Positions 18,886 through 31,941 of a stretch of 64,000 bases of DNA are shown here, piece by piece. The first letter of the stretch is position 1, and every line of letters starts with the position of its first letter. Location: positions 124,001 through 188,000 of the forward strand of contig JARGXX010000033.1 in assembly GCA_030374765.1 (NCBI GenBank), in the 5' to 3' direction. This stretch comes from Agarophyton chilense. Its lineage: Eukaryota; Rhodophyta; Florideophyceae; Gracilariales; Gracilariaceae. The position numbers were made by a program, and so were the translations under genes. The notes under the pieces are model-generated. The model was not told the DNA's origin. It saw only the letters and a program-made list of their open reading frames with translations, and ran no database searches.

Positions 18886-21611
18886 GAGCAGGTTGGTAAT
18901 CGCAGTACCTGATGAGTGGAACTAATGTCAGCCATGTTGTAATTGGCGGTCTCATTTTCCATCGGCTCGAAACGTTTGTCTTTTTATTTAGTATTAGACT
19001 CAGATTGGGGATTAATTAGACTTGCTAAAACTGATAAAATCCGTTGTGGAACACTTTTCATTGCGTTTTGGTTATTGAGCATTGGAACATGTATTGAAGG
19101 AGCGGAGCGGATTCAGTTTCTATAAATTCTGGATAATGAACTATGGGACTAATCGATTACCTCCGCTACAAAGATAGACTATTGTTGAGGATGCGAGCAA
19201 TCTGTAGCACGCCAGCGCATTGCCATCACTTCCAGCGTGGCATTCACATGCAACACTGGCAATTCAATCGCTAGCAAGTTTAATTCGTTCGACCAATCAC
19301 CGACCCCCTCGCCGGCTTACGTCCTCCGAAGGGACCTCTGCACTACCGCAGGCATACGTCCTCCGATCGGACCTCTGTGCCACCAAGGTAGCCTCCCTGG
19401 CACATGCACCTCTTGGCTACTGATTGCTGATGAGTACCAGAGCCAGCTACCCGGGAAGGTCTGCTAAAAAGCCGAACGGCTCCCCGCGACTACCCGCTAC
19501 TACTGCATGGCGAAGGAGTGTCATAGCCAGTAAAGGAAGTCCGCAAGATCAAGAATTCTACCATCGCGTTCTTGCGGTCGCCCTGCAAGTACAACGGCAA
19601 GCGAAGCATCGACGACTGAGCTGTGTGCTCGTCGCTGGCCACAAATCCTACAAAACAAATCACGCAAATGCGCTGAATTTTGAAACAGCATGGGTTTTTC
19701 TGCGCAACCCACGCAGTCGTGGGTAGCAAATTCTGTTCCTTTTCGAACAGAGTTTGAACTGATGGATAAATAGATGTCTCTGATCTGTCTGGACTTTAAA
19801 AGTGTTGGTTGCTAGATCAGAACAATCAGCAGCGAACGTAACGTAGTCGTAGTCGCCTAGAAAGCAGCTTAGCAGTAGAGGCCACCGTGGCCCAAACAGG
19901 GTAACACACTACAGAAGAAAAGACTTGCTCCCACGGGAAGACCTGGAGAAGCGAAGGGCAGTCTCGGGAGAAGTCTTCCGAGAACTGTTGCTGCCTGATC
20001 TGTTGCCGTATTTTTTTCAAGTGCGTAGTCCATCGCCCGCCGTAGCGTATTGAAAAACAACTATCTTTTGCAGATGTTAGGTAGAACTTGTGGGATTGGC
20101 TTCGCCCCTCTGCTTCTTTTAATTTCGTTTGCCCAGCTCCAACCCAACATCATTCAAACTGTGGTTTCTTTTGTAAACAGAGACGACACAGTTCCTTCGT
20201 AGTCGAACCAGTTTCAATCCAAAATATCACAGTACAGCTCTTTGTCGTTAGAAAATGTTTTGGACTTTCAAAGAACGAGATGAAGTTTTTATCGTGCTAT
20301 GCGCATGGTGCCGTCAATGCATGGCACGATAGATGACAGCATCATATTCACGGTCAACATGATCTGGATGAGGTAGGAACGAATGTGGACAGGTTTACAT
20401 TATTGAGACAATACATGGTCAGCGATGTATCTGCTAGATCCTGGTACTGTACACGCCACTGTACCTGTTTCAATCTTTGTCCATGAGGACTGTGGTTGTG
20501 TCCATTTTGCGTTCGGCAAACCCATCCACACCTGGGATTGCTGGAGGCAAACAGGGTTGCTCACTCTTAGCACCCGGCCAGCTGAGGTACCTTTCCTCTC
20601 TGTCCCACGCTTTCCGATATTTTTTCTCGCACAACAGAATGACGACTCGGAAAGCACCTGTACCCAAAAAATGCAATAAACACGAGATTCTTTCGTTCTT
20701 TCATCACGCACACTAGCATCATATAAAGCTAGGCGATCGATACTTAGAATTCATTTGTGCTTTGATTTTACCAAACGACTCCAAAGAAACAGCAATCGGT
20801 TTTGTGCATTCGACATTTTTTTCTTTGACGCAGATGGTATTTGCATTGCTTGTGTGTTATCGGGTTTTGTAACTTTGCTTGACCCCACATAAACAAAGTA
20901 TCATTACTCGTGGAAACAGTGCTTTGCTTAACTAAGTTTTCTTGTTATGAAAGACACAAGACGCTTGTATTTTCAACTCTTTGAGGTATCTAAGCCAAGA
21001 GAACAAAAGTAAATTGCCATGACAGGGCGCATGCATGATTTAAGAATTATGGAACGGGAAGGCTTCCATTCCCCTGTTCAGCTTCGAGAAGTAGTATTGA
21101 CACCAAATAATATTCGACTCCCCCCTTCACCACAATTAACCTTCATTAAATTCGGCCCCTTCGTTTGAATTGAAATGTACGTTCACCGCCCTTTCCCCGG
21201 ATGCCAGAAATCCGCGCTTTGCTGTTTGGAAAATGCGCCAAATATCACAAGTGTTTTCCGAAAAGTTTTTTCGCCTGAGCTCTTACCCTGTTGTAGAGTA
21301 TTAGCATTAGTATTTGATATCCTTCGGAGTAGTACGCTGTAGTCTTTGAACTTTTCTACTCTCGCAGCTAAGTCATGAATCACTTTTTTCTTTTTGAGTT
21401 CCTGTCTTACCCACGTCGCAATTCTCATCAACTATAGCGCTGGCAATATCAAAAACCTTTATCCCTGAATCTCGAAGAACAAGATGGGCGCATCGGTGTC
21501 TCACAAGCTGCATGACGCATTCACGCCAATCTATCTCATAATCACCTTCACTCTACATTGCTTTAAATGCCCATCCCCAATGTATTCTGCTTTCGATACA
21601 CTCAAACACAT
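18886..21611. other. Part B gene-poor segment, unit 1
   Basis: No convincing gene in 2.7 kb. A 42-codon plus-strand frame at 20074-20202 begins MLGRTC, has a leucine-rich core typical of a signal peptide, and follows a TTTTGCAG sequence. Positions 19319-19371 hold two copies of TACGTCCTCCGA..GGACCTCTG, 28 bases apart. Short minus-strand frames (19490-19729, 20400-20711, 21183-21431) lack motifs. Confidence 0.45.
20074..20202 (+). CDS. Possible short secreted peptide or first exon (unit 1)
   Basis: A 42-residue frame with a hydrophobic N-terminal core (GFAPLLLLISFAQ), recurring unchanged at 39248-39376. It is too short to separate from chance. It could be a first exon, since a GTAAAC lies inside. 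Confidence 0.2.
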   Translation: MLGRTCGIGFAPLLLLISFAQLQPNIIQTVVSFVNRDDTVPS

Positions 21612-24600
21612 TTAAACAACTATGCTGTTCTTTAGTTCACAAAACGCATTTGCATTCCGTATTGCACGTGTGGTGACACCTCGGCGAGTCTTGGTGGCGT
21701 TATCCGCAGCTGCGTTCTGAGGCTTGGATAGAGATTGCGTCGAGTCGTGCAAAACGTCGGTATCAGGCACCCCTGATGGGCGAAGAATGACACGCAACGG
21801 TGCAGCGTTTCCAGCGACGGTATCGACCGGATTACGACGGCTGTCGGGCGCCTCCCCCTCCTTAGACGATGCACCGGAGTTGGTTTCCGTCGGGTGGAAT
21901 GGGGGAGAGCGACGAATGCGCGACACGATCCCTTGCGCGTTGGGCGCCGCGGGTAGCGGAAGGTCAGACAAACCCCGAGATGGGTGTGGTAGCGCGGAGT
22001 GGCGCGGGTGGACCTGGGATAAGGGCGTCGAGAAATCCGTTTCAACAGGAGCAGTAACATCAGTAGGTTAGGATGTTAACGGCGGAGGAGCCGATACCAC
22101 GCGATTGCGGGACATGCGTTCGTGATTACCAGCGAGGTCAACAACGACAGTGTCGGAAGCCACCAAAATAACCCGAAAGGGGCTGTCGGCAACGGGTGAC
22201 AGCTTGTGCCGTTTTTCCTTCTCTGGGTTCCAGTACTCTTTGCGGATGAATACATAACCGTCGGGGGCGAGACGTGGCGGCGAGCGAGGGGCTTTGGTAT
22301 CCAAGTCACGCTTGTAAGCGGCTTAAGCTCGGTCCATTGAACGCCGTGCGGCGGGAACGAGCGTCGTGAGCCAAGTTTTACACGCTTCGCGGTAAGCTGT
22401 CGGTGAGGGAAAGGTATCCAGCGTGGGCTGTGGTTCTAGCGCCAAGAGCGGTGGGGTACGGGACAGTACCAACTCGAAGGGCGTAAATCCGGTTTTCCTG
22501 TGCACCTGCGTATGGTACGCAAAGGTGAGCGCATCAGTGAACAAGTCCCAATCTGTGGGGTGGTCTGCAACGTATGAACGGAGTGTCGCAAGTAATGTCC
22601 GGTTGAACCGTTCGGCCTGCCCATTAGTTTAGGGGTGGTAAGTGGTCGTGAACAGGTTCTTAATGTCCAAGATGCGACACACATCCTCGAAGAAACGAGA
22701 GGCAAACTGTGTCCCGTTTTCGGAGAGAAGGTTGACCGGTGGACCGTAGACGAAGACCCAGTGTAGGACGAAGGCTTGAGCCACGCTCATAACGGAGATC
22801 TTCCGTAACAGTACGGTCCGGACCAGCTTTGAGAAGCGATCCTGAATTACGAGTAAAAACTTGTAATTCCGCTTAGTGGTGAGGATGGGAACGAGTACAT
22901 CGATGGCCACAAACTCCAATGGAGCGCGAGCTGGAAACAGCTTCAACTTCGTCGCATGACGGCGGAGCTTGACAAGGTTCCGAGCGCAATCGGTACAAAA
23001 CCGCACTGTTTCGTAGCAATCCACTGCCATCGCAGGCCAGTAGAAGTTACGGCGTAGTGTTAGGTAAAGTTTCCGTCCCCCGACGTGGCCACCCAGTTTA
23101 GAGTAGTGCTACAACCGCAAGACTCTCGACTGGAGGTTATGTGGTACCATGATTTGTGGGTGCGATCTGACCGTCCGTACGAGTTATCCGGCGTCAATCA
23201 CCTGAAAGGGAAGAGTAATTTCTCCATTGAGTTGAGCGCGGACCTTCGCGCAGAACTGGTCAGCGAATTGCTCCCGTATCATCTCCTCTGGAGTAATAGG
23301 CACGAAGTTCCCTGGTAAGGGTTTCTCGGAATCTTCCGAGAGAAGAAAGTCGTCCAATTCGGAACCGGAATCTGAAGAGTCTGTGTCTCGTTCCTCGTTC
23401 TCGATGATAACGTCGTCGCCATTCACTGCAAAGCAGGGTATTTCATCGTCGTTGACGGGTAGTGCTTCGCCAGTAGTGACCAGGCCGGAGAAAGCATCGG
23501 CTTGGGTGTTGCACTATCCTTTTCGGTACTGCACGTCAAAGTCAAATTCCGCTAGACGGAGACGCCAACGCATCAAGCGGCCTGAAGGCTCCGAGATGGA
23601 GAGTAGCCATCGAAGTGATGCATGGTCCGTAAAAACGGTGAAATGATTACCCATGAGATAGCGGCGCAACGTTTGTAATGCCCACACTACTGCAAGGCAT
23701 TCCTTCTCCGAGACGGAGTAATTTTTCTCGTGGACGTTCAGCGATCGGGACCAGTACCCTACAGGGCGTCTTTCCCCTTTTGGTGTAGTTTGAAACAGTG
23801 CACAACCTACTTGGTAGTCGCTGGCGTCCGTATCTACGGTGAGGGGACTTCCAGGCTTGGGCAACGAGAGGATCGGGGCGGAGATGACAGAAGCCTTAAG
23901 AGAGTTGAAAGATTCCATTTGAACGGGGGTTGAGGGGTCCAGTTTTGGTGGTTGGCCTTTCCGCAAAAGCGCGTTTAACGGTGCAGCCTTGTCCGCAAAG
24001 TGCGGGATGAATCGTCGGTAGACGTTCGCGAGTCCCAGAAAGGAACGAAGCTCGATTTGCGTCGGCGGTTCTTTAGCCTCTCTTAGTGACTTAACACGAG
24101 TCTCCTCGATTGTAACACGTCCTGGACGGATAACATGGCCGAGATACTTCACTGTGTTCGTGAAGAAGTCAAATTTCTTCAACTTAAGAGTGACACCCGC
24201 ATCTCGAAGCGTGGTCATGATATCCCTCACATGAGTGAGATCTTTGTCCAGATTATCTGAGAAGACGATTATGTCATCCAGGTAGACCAGGCAGGTACGC
24301 CATTTGAAGAGGGCCAATAGGATGTCAATGGCTCGCTGGAACGTAGCGCGGGCATTGGTAAGACCAAAAGGCATCCGTTTGAAACGGTAGAGACCGGAGT
24401 GATACGCGAAAGCGGTTTTATCCTGGTCTTGCTTCCTTACCGGAACTTTCCAGTATCCCCAATTGGCATCCAGGGATGTAAAGACGGTGGCGGTGCCCAG
24501 CGAATCAATGTACTCGTCCATTCTTGAGATTGGATACACGTCCTTGACGGTGACGGCATTCAACCGACGGTAGTCGACGCAAAACCTCCAGGAACCATCC

Positions 24601-25982
24601 TGCTTTGAAGCCAGTACTACTGGAGAAGCCCACGGCGACTGAGCCGGTTCAATGACTCCTGCCCTAAGCATTTTATCCACTTGTGCCTTTTCCTCCGCGC
24701 GTGCGGCGGGTCCGGCACGTTATGGGTGCTGAGAAATGGGTCGGGTGTCCGGTAGCAAATCAATCCGATGTTCCGTAGTGGCAATCTCACCAAGGGAGCC
24801 GTCCCACATAGTGGTGAAGTCCCTTAAAAGTTCTCGCAATCGATGGCGGTATGACTCCGGGACGTGGCTGAGATCCAGGTCCTCGAGTTCTTGGACTTGA
24901 TCGGGGCGGTCACCACTCTTTGGAACGGGCTGCGTCCCTGATGGTACAGGTTGAACTCAGGTTACCGGCGATGAAACGGGTTCCGGGCTGTCCCCCTCCT
25001 TAGAGTGAACAAGTCCGAGAACGTCAGCTGCAGTCAGCTTTGTCGGCACCATAGCGATGGGGTGCGGCATGACAGACCCTATCACTTGGTTCTTCACCAG
25101 ATACTAGGGTACAGTCCCTAGATTGGCGATCAGCACGTGAAATGGTTGGTTCGGCTCCACATGGACGATTCCATTCCCAATTGCGAGGCTGTGCCTGTCA
25201 TACACTGACCACAATGGTTGCAAGACCCGGAGTCCGTGTTGAAGGGAGGTTACTTTCACCATCATTTGGGACTCAGGCGGGACGCATAACGACGCTGCGA
25301 CGCGGAGCTTATTAGATTCACGGTTATCCGGTCCAGGTTCCTCTGCTGCCGGTAGCTGGACATGCTTTTTCGTGGCACGCCGAAGCGGACGACGAACGAT
25401 CGGAGTGGACGATCCATCCTCCATCTCGACACGCCGTTGGCGGGGGAAGATCGCTTCGACGAAACGGTCGCAAAAGTCACAACCCAAGATGACTGGGGCG
25501 GCTAATTTCAGACATACGACGAAGTCGAGTTTCACCACGCGAGTGCCAACGCGGACTACCAGTTCTATGAACTTCACCGTATCCAACGGTTTGTTGTTCG
25601 CGTCAGCGACCTCCGGGACTTGGCCGCGGCGGATCCTAGACTGCAAAGCAGGCGGTAACAGTTCCTCCACGACAAAGTTCGGACCGGCACCAGTGTCTAA
25701 GACAGTAAAGTGTCGCACCATAAACTGGTGTGAAAGGCTAAGGTCAGCATAGACCTTGTAGTTTCTTTTGGTCATCACCAGAACTATATCCGGGAACCGG
25801 TTATGGGAGACAAGTTTCCACGGACGACGCAGAACAATAAAGTGTTCCGAGTTCACGTCATTGACGGCCTCTTTCCTTGAAAGGATTTTGACCCGGGAGC
25901 AAGGCTTGGACGCCTCGGGCGCCGTCGACCTTGACTCTGTAGGCGCCCCTCCTTGAGGGGAGACTCCCACATTTAGTTTTTC
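21612..25982 (-). pseudogene. Gypsy pol, copy 2 (protease, RT, RNase H, integrase)
   Basis: Full pol in one frame with no frameshift found: protease LDTGAG near 25690, RT YLDD near 24280, RNase H TDAS near 23830 and TDHA near 23610, integrase CxxC near 22990, integrase core, GPY/F-like region near 22180, Ser/Pro-rich tail. In-frame stops: TAG 25104-25106, TGA 24957-24959, TAA 24720-24722, TAG 23514-23516, TAA 23184-23186, TAG 23109-23111, TAA 22629-22631, 22323-22325 and 22068-22070. The second integrase catalytic residue is Glu (GAA, 22719-22721, LLSENGTQF) instead of Asp; the first is intact (FVAIDVL), the reverse of the left element. It cannot make full-length pol. Confidence 0.9.
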
Positions 25983-25990
25983 TGGGCCTG
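25940..25990 (-). promoter_or_regulatory. Candidate -1 frameshift site, gypsy copy 2
   Basis: Heptamer G AAA AAC at 25982-25976 directly before the gag stop TAA (25975-25973). Pol is open in the -1 frame. Here a six-pair hairpin CCCCTC/GAGGGG (25946-25960) follows after a 15-base spacer. It competes with the GGGCGCC/GGCGCCC stem (25917-25923 with 25942-25948). Confidence 0.55.
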
Positions 25991-28111
25991 CTCCGCCGGA
26001 GGCGGCTGCTCAGAACGTTGAGCGGGCAACGCCGGGGCATCAGGTCCAGAAGGTTCCGCAGAAGCGGTGGGGTGACCCACCACGTCGGTGACACGGGATT
26101 CCGGTGCAGGTACCATCCGAGCTTGGGGACGCGACACGTGACGTAGAACATCCGTTCGAGCACGGATATACGATGCAATCGGAACAGCTGCTTTGTCCTC
26201 CAGGGATAGGGCCTCGTAATTGACTACGACTTGTGCCCATTCTCGGAGAGACAACACAGACTGTGGACAAGTACGGCCTGGTTTGTAGCAGAGATATCAA
26301 ATTAGGCCATAAGCCGGTGTTGGGTGGCGAGGCTCAGCGAACTTAACCGCTGGGCGGGTATCTCTCCAACCAGGACGCGAAAAGCGGTGATTACCACTCT
26401 CATGTGGGACGCGTGGCGCACGGACGCGACCATTATCCGCATAGAGTAGCGTGTCATCCTCAATCGCGTATTGTGACTCGTCCAAGGTTGAAAGTAACTC
26501 CGTTGTCGGGATGTAATGAACGTCGCTTTGGGCTAGCTGCACGTTATCATAATCTCTTCGAGAGGCCTGTTCGTCGATCATCGAAGCTGACGGGGTACCC
26601 GGTTGTAACATCAACGCTTTTGCGGACCTAACCCTGGATCCAGGAGTGCGTGCGCGCAGGGCTTCACCTTCTGCGCGAGCAAACTGCACTAGTTCCAAAC
26701 ATGTGGCTTTAGGTCTATCTTCTCGACGTCGAGCAACAAGAGTCCGGATCGCCGGGTCAAAACCATCGACAAACATGGTACAACGCTCTTCAGCGGGGCT
26801 AACATTGCCACAGCGGTGGAAGGCCTTGTTAAGGCGCGACGAATAATCGGTTTCCGACTCGCCTGGACGTTGGCGAGTGTCCCGCAGGGCGCGTATCGCC
26901 TGCTGAATGGCGGAGTTAGTAGCATACGACCTCAGGAGGTACTGAACTGCTTCAGGCCAGCATGTGACCCCTCCTTTGGAGGCGCGTGATGTACCTCTGA
27001 CAGAGTGATACTGGTCTTCTGCAAGCCCACGTAAGAAGTACGGTAAGGCAATGTAGGCCTGTCTCTCATTCATTCCGAGGATGTCAGCTTCCGCGACAAA
27101 GCGTGCCAAGAAATCCAACACCAATATCGGGTCTTCACCAGAAAACAACTGGTTGCGAAGTGAGAGCTGCATTCGCTTAATGCAGTCCTTCACTCTTCCC
27201 GTACAACGAGGTAAACGATCCAAAGAGGAGTCCTCCAAACGGTAGTACCGGTATTATAAGAGATTCGTAAAGAGCGAATTGGTCGGTTTCAGCTCCTTCA
27301 ACCCTATGTGTTTCCTTCCCTACCTGCGAGCGCGGATCACATTATGGGTGGCTGTTGACCGCTTAGAGCGTGAGGAACGCTCAGGGCGAGCTACTTCCGC
27401 CAATGAATCGGAAGAGTCGGACTCCGAGGACGAGTAATCCGACGGTTCGGGATCCGTGTTTCTTCGCTTTCTTCGAGCCTGGCGGTTCTCTTCCTTATTT
27501 CCCTTGTGGGATACTGCAACCGGCTCGGCCGGATCATCCCCCGACATTAGGGTTTGTTCCAACGTCTCGAGACGGCTTCGGACGCGCGAGAACTTGTCCG
27601 TGACGTCCTTGACAAAGGCCGAGGGTCCACCAAGGGACTCTAGAATCGAGTTCACATCCGCACGGAGGACACGGAGGTCCTCAGAAAAATCCTGCGTAGC
27701 AGTGTCATCCGCCTTTTTGCGAAGGGAATCAAACTCCTCTGCAAGGATGACTTGAGCTTCCCGCATAGAGCGGAGCTGGTCTTCCACAGCTGCAAAGCTG
27801 GGATGGAGGGTGACATCCCTAGCAGGGGAGAGCATCTGGGCGGCGGCAGACGCCGGTCCTGCTCCACTTGCTGGGGGTGTCGAATCAGAGACAGGAGGTC
27901 TCGAGGTCCTTCCACCTGGCACGCCAGTCGATCCACCGGTACGAGACCGTGAACGGACCGGGATACGAGATGGTTGGGATGGTTCCGGTGCACCGGTTTG
28001 ACTCCGCATCCTTGGACGGTCTTTGTACGACATGAGATCGGAATCCGTTACAAAGTGAATATCTGAACCTGATCGGCTAGTGGGGCCAAGAAACTTCCTC
28101 AAAGAGGGCAA
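25973..28111 (-). pseudogene. Gypsy gag, copy 2
   Basis: Same layout as copy 1. In-frame stops TAG 27320-27322, TAA near 27260 and TGA 26297-26299. The last replaces the first Cys of the CxxC cluster seen in copy 1 (TGT to TGA) and cuts the capsid frame to 313 codons. Residue differences from copy 1 include Arg/Ser and Arg/Gly in the N-terminal part and Cys/Phe, Gly/Arg in the capsid part. Confidence 0.8.
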
Positions 28112-29082
28112 CTGAGATCAACCTCAATTTGTGAGTCCTCTTTCCGATTACTCGTGACTGATTGTGCCCGACTCAAAGTTCTAAGTCGGGAGACCAGTTT
28201 ATAGGACAACGCTTGGAGCGGAGACACCACGAAGATGTTCAGGATCTTCCTCTCTTGAGAGAAACCCCTCAGGCGGAGGAGACGCGTCTCAGCGGAGCAC
28301 AGAAACAGAGCCACTCCGGAAAGGCACGACGGAGTCGGGTGTAAGACCGAGGCCAATCCGGCGGGATATACCTAGATTGTTTAGGTGAGCACGGCACAGT
28401 TCGGGGTGTGACCAATCCTAGGCGGAGCGGTCTCACGGCGATTGTCAGAAAAGGAGGGAGGAAACACTCGTATGAGTTGGACGAGCGGGGTGAGTGGGGC
28501 GGCCACTCACGAGAGCCAAAAAGGAGAACAAGAGGAAAACGGGGCGAAGCCCTATAGAGGGGCGAGACTACGACAAGTGTCGGCGATTAAATATGAACCC
28601 ACGGTGGTGGTAGCACTCTGGTCGACAGAGGGATGGATGAACTAACGTGCAACGGGCGCTCACGCAGTATGCGGTGAAGACACGCCGAAGGCGAAAAGTT
28701 CAGAGCCAAGACTCCCTCCTTCGGATCTCCCAGGAGGATGTTTACTGGAGAGTAGTGCTCAACCTCCTAAGTAGTGTGGCGCGCGGCCCCTGACAGTGGG
28801 CGCGCGCCCGAACAATAGTCACTAAATAGCGATAGCGTAGCTAAATAAATACGAAATAATACTAAATAATACTAACCATTAGGTAGAATCCGGGCCACGT
28901 GTGGCACGCCTCGCACTCGAGCGTCGGCATCCGTGCAGTCTACGTGTTCTACCAGTGCGCACCTCCGGTCCTTACCGGCCGTCGGCACGCAATAGCGGTA
29001 TAGCTTGTCATAGACCAAGCTAGTCGTCAAGCGAGCGAAATCTCTAAGTCCCGGAGAAGGAACCCCATTGAAGGGCATTGCA
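28112..29082 (-). other. Gypsy copy 2 5' LTR / leader region
   Basis: Counterpart of 8938-9908, with point differences only. Confidence 0.5.
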
Positions 29083-31941
29083 CTTCATCTTCAAGTACTT
29101 CAAGATGTTCTTTGCAGCATTCCAATGCTCCCTATTGTAGGTGTGCATAAAACGGGCCAAGTAGGAAACAGATAGTGAAATGTCAGGTCGAACTGTGTTG
29201 GCGAAGTGCATCAGTGATCCGACTAGTTCCCTGTAGGGTAGACCTTCTCCTCCTTCTGTTTTCGTCACCTGCAAGTTCGAGTGTTGCAAAGGGACGTACG
29301 CATCTGCCGCATGAAACATTCTGAAGCGCTTCAAGAGCTTCAAGATCATGGCCTTCTTATGAATCCAAATCTTGTTCTTCGTAGCTTCGTGTTCGATAAT
29401 CACATCAAGGAACTTTTTGGGGTTCTCATAGATTCTTATTTTCACGAAAGTTTGCAACTCCTTCATGAACTGCTGGATGTCACTTCTTTCTTTCCCAGTA
29501 ACCAAACCATCATCTACATACATCAAAATACAAACTCTTCTCGATCCCTTGCCATAGGAGAACAAACTCAGATCGTTTTGTGATTGAGTACATCCGATTT
29601 GGTCCATCACAGAAACAAACGTCTTCCTCCAGGCATGTGAAGCTTGTTTTGTGCCGTAGATTGCCTTCAGCAAGCGTAAAACATGACTTTCTTTGCCCTG
29701 GATGACAAATTCCTTGGGCTGCGTCATGTACAACTCCTCTTCTAGATCGTCGTAGAGAAAAGCTGTTTGGACGTCAAACTGTATCACGAGAAGATCTTGT
29801 TCTACTGCCATGAACAGTAGTGTGCGGATGGTATCAAACTTGGCTACGGGCGCAAACAACTCGCCGTAGTCAATTCTCTTTCGCTGAGAAAAACCGCGCG
29901 CGACCAAACGAGCCCTGTACCGGGTCACTTGACCGTTTTCATCACGCTTCTTGAAGAATATCCATCGGTGGTCAATTGGAGTGCAGTTTTCCGGGCGCGG
30001 GACAAGTTTCCATACTTGACGTTGCTTCATGTTGCCCATCTCTTCTTCCATTGATTGAACCCAGTTCTTTGCATCCGGAGCACGCATAGCCTCTTCATGA
30101 GTGCTGGGGTCATAAGCGGTCGAATCACTCAGCACGCTCTGTGCAATCAATGCAAGCGCAGCGTCCGGCGTGTAGTGCTACGTTTGTTCACGAGTTCTAG
30201 TAGATCGTCGTAGCTTCGCAGGATAGTGAGTGACGTCCTACGAGTCGTAAGTAAATCTTGTTCAGCATCAACGAAAACATCCTCTTCTTTGGCCTCTTGT
30301 TTCTCATCCTTATGTTCAGTGCCTCTTCTGTCTTCCGCAATTGCCATTTCATCGGCGTGGGACACTTCTACCTCAGAACCTGTGATGTTCTCCTCCAATG
30401 GAATCAATTCTTCAATGATTGAGCCGACTCTAGACAAGTCAAGCTCTTGACAGTTCATCACCTTCCTGTTCCAACCTACGACAGATTCATTGAACGATAC
30501 ATCCTTTTAGACAATGATCTTCGATGCTTCTGGTAGATACACTCTTTACCAGGTTCTCTTGTCGTAACCCACCAGCACTCCTCTCATGGAACGAGAACTG
30601 TACTTGTTACTTTTTGTTCTTCTCTCCTTAGGTACGTGATATTTTCGGCCTGTTGCCCGTGAACGCTTCGAGGGGAGTCACCTCGCGTTGATCGCTTCGC
30701 TTCGTGTACATTCGGTTGCGCAGGTAGTTCGCAGTACGTACAGCTTCATCCCATAAATGAGTGTAGCGAGGAGTTCCAGCCAAGGTTAGCAGCATTATCC
30801 GCGCTTTGTTATTCTGTGTAAGATTCAAACGTTCTGCTTTGCTGTTTGACTCTGGACTATACGCTGGTGAAGGCTCAAGGACAACCCCTTTGTCCTGTAA
30901 CCACTTCGTGAATGAATTGTTCTCATACTCGCCTGCATTATCGAACCAAAAACTCTTAAGCTTCAGTCCTGGCTGAGTTTCAAACTCAGATATCATCTGC
31001 TTCAACGCATCCTCACAGGAGGACCTCTTCCTCAGGAACCTCAGGGAAGACAAGCAGCTCTTGTCTTCATATGCCGTCACAATATACCTTGCTCCAGAAA
31101 GAGACTGTACCTTGATTGGACCCATTACATCGGTATGAACGGGTTCTAGAATGCTCTTTGTCATTCGTTCCATCTCAGTTATTGGCAGTCGGGGTGCTCT
31201 GACTGCTTTGCCAAACGCACATGGCTCACAGTGAACATTCTTCTTGATTCCTTCCAACCATACGCCCTTCACAATCATGAGCGTTTTTCGTAGATACTAG
31301 TGGCTGGGATGGCCCAATCTGTTGTGTCAAACCTTCGTAAAACTCTGATCATCATTGGCAATCAATGCAGTATCCTCATCCTCTGTTCGATGTGTTAGGA
31401 GTAGTTCATAGAGCCCTTCGTCGCGCTCTACAGCAATAGCCAATTGTTTGTTACTGCCATGTCCTCCTATCAACGCAACGCCTTTATCAAACTCATTTGT
31501 AGTAAACAGAATAGAGAACACTTTTCGCCTGATGGCGCTTACTGAGAGAATGTTACACATGAGCTTTGAAATAAATTGGACGTTCTCAAGATGAAGAGTC
31601 TCATCATTTGTTCGCACCCTCCCGCTACATCGCACGTCTTCTCTGCCTTCAACCGACAATTTAGCTCCGTTACCAACCGAGATGAACTTCTTTTCAGACC
31701 TCTTCACGGGACCAGAGAAGTTCTTGAGGTCATTCGTCATGTAAACAGATGCGCCGGAGTCCAGGTACCACTTGCTCTGCTGATTCCTCAACGTGTTCTG
31801 TCCTGCAACCAATGTATTATCAGCGCCAAGCTCATCATCGTCCTTGACATCTACTGGTGTCTCCAAGTCTTTTTTGAAAGCGGTAATGCTTGCAATGAAA
31901 GTAAAACATGGACTTCCATCGTCCTCTTCACCACTCTCACG
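29083..31941 (-). pseudogene. Ty1/copia pol, copy 2
   Basis: Same truncated pol as copy 1. It keeps the Tyr codon (TAC) near 29137 that is TAA in copies 1 and 3, so RT runs on to the KYLKMK segment before meeting gypsy at 29082. The other breaks (TGA 31327-31329, the TAG near 31298, TAA near 30546 and 30508, and the frameshift near 30155) are shared. Confidence 0.88.

Larger units (their letters stand above)
5290..24463. repeat. Tandem repeat unit 1 (19,174 bp)
   Basis: This is the first full unit of a direct tandem array. Homology with unit 2 starts at 5290 (aligned with 24464), inside the gypsy RT gene, where the left flank is unrelated to the element. Part A is 5290-12767 (gypsy gag/protease/leader plus copia pol); part B is 12768-24463. 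Every gene boundary recurs exactly 19,174 bases downstream, so there is no net length difference between units 1 and 2. Confidence 0.97.
21640..29082 (-). mobile_element. Ty3/gypsy element, copy 2 (spans units 1 and 2)
   Basis: The most complete gypsy copy together with copy 3: leader/5' LTR region, gag, protease, RT, RNase H and integrase in one orientation. The pol C-terminal tail runs out near 21640 into unrelated sequence. Unlike the left element it has no chromodomain and no recognisable 3' LTR, so it is 3' truncated. The element abuts copia RT at 29082, which suggests insertion into, or deletion against, the copia element. Confidence 0.85.
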
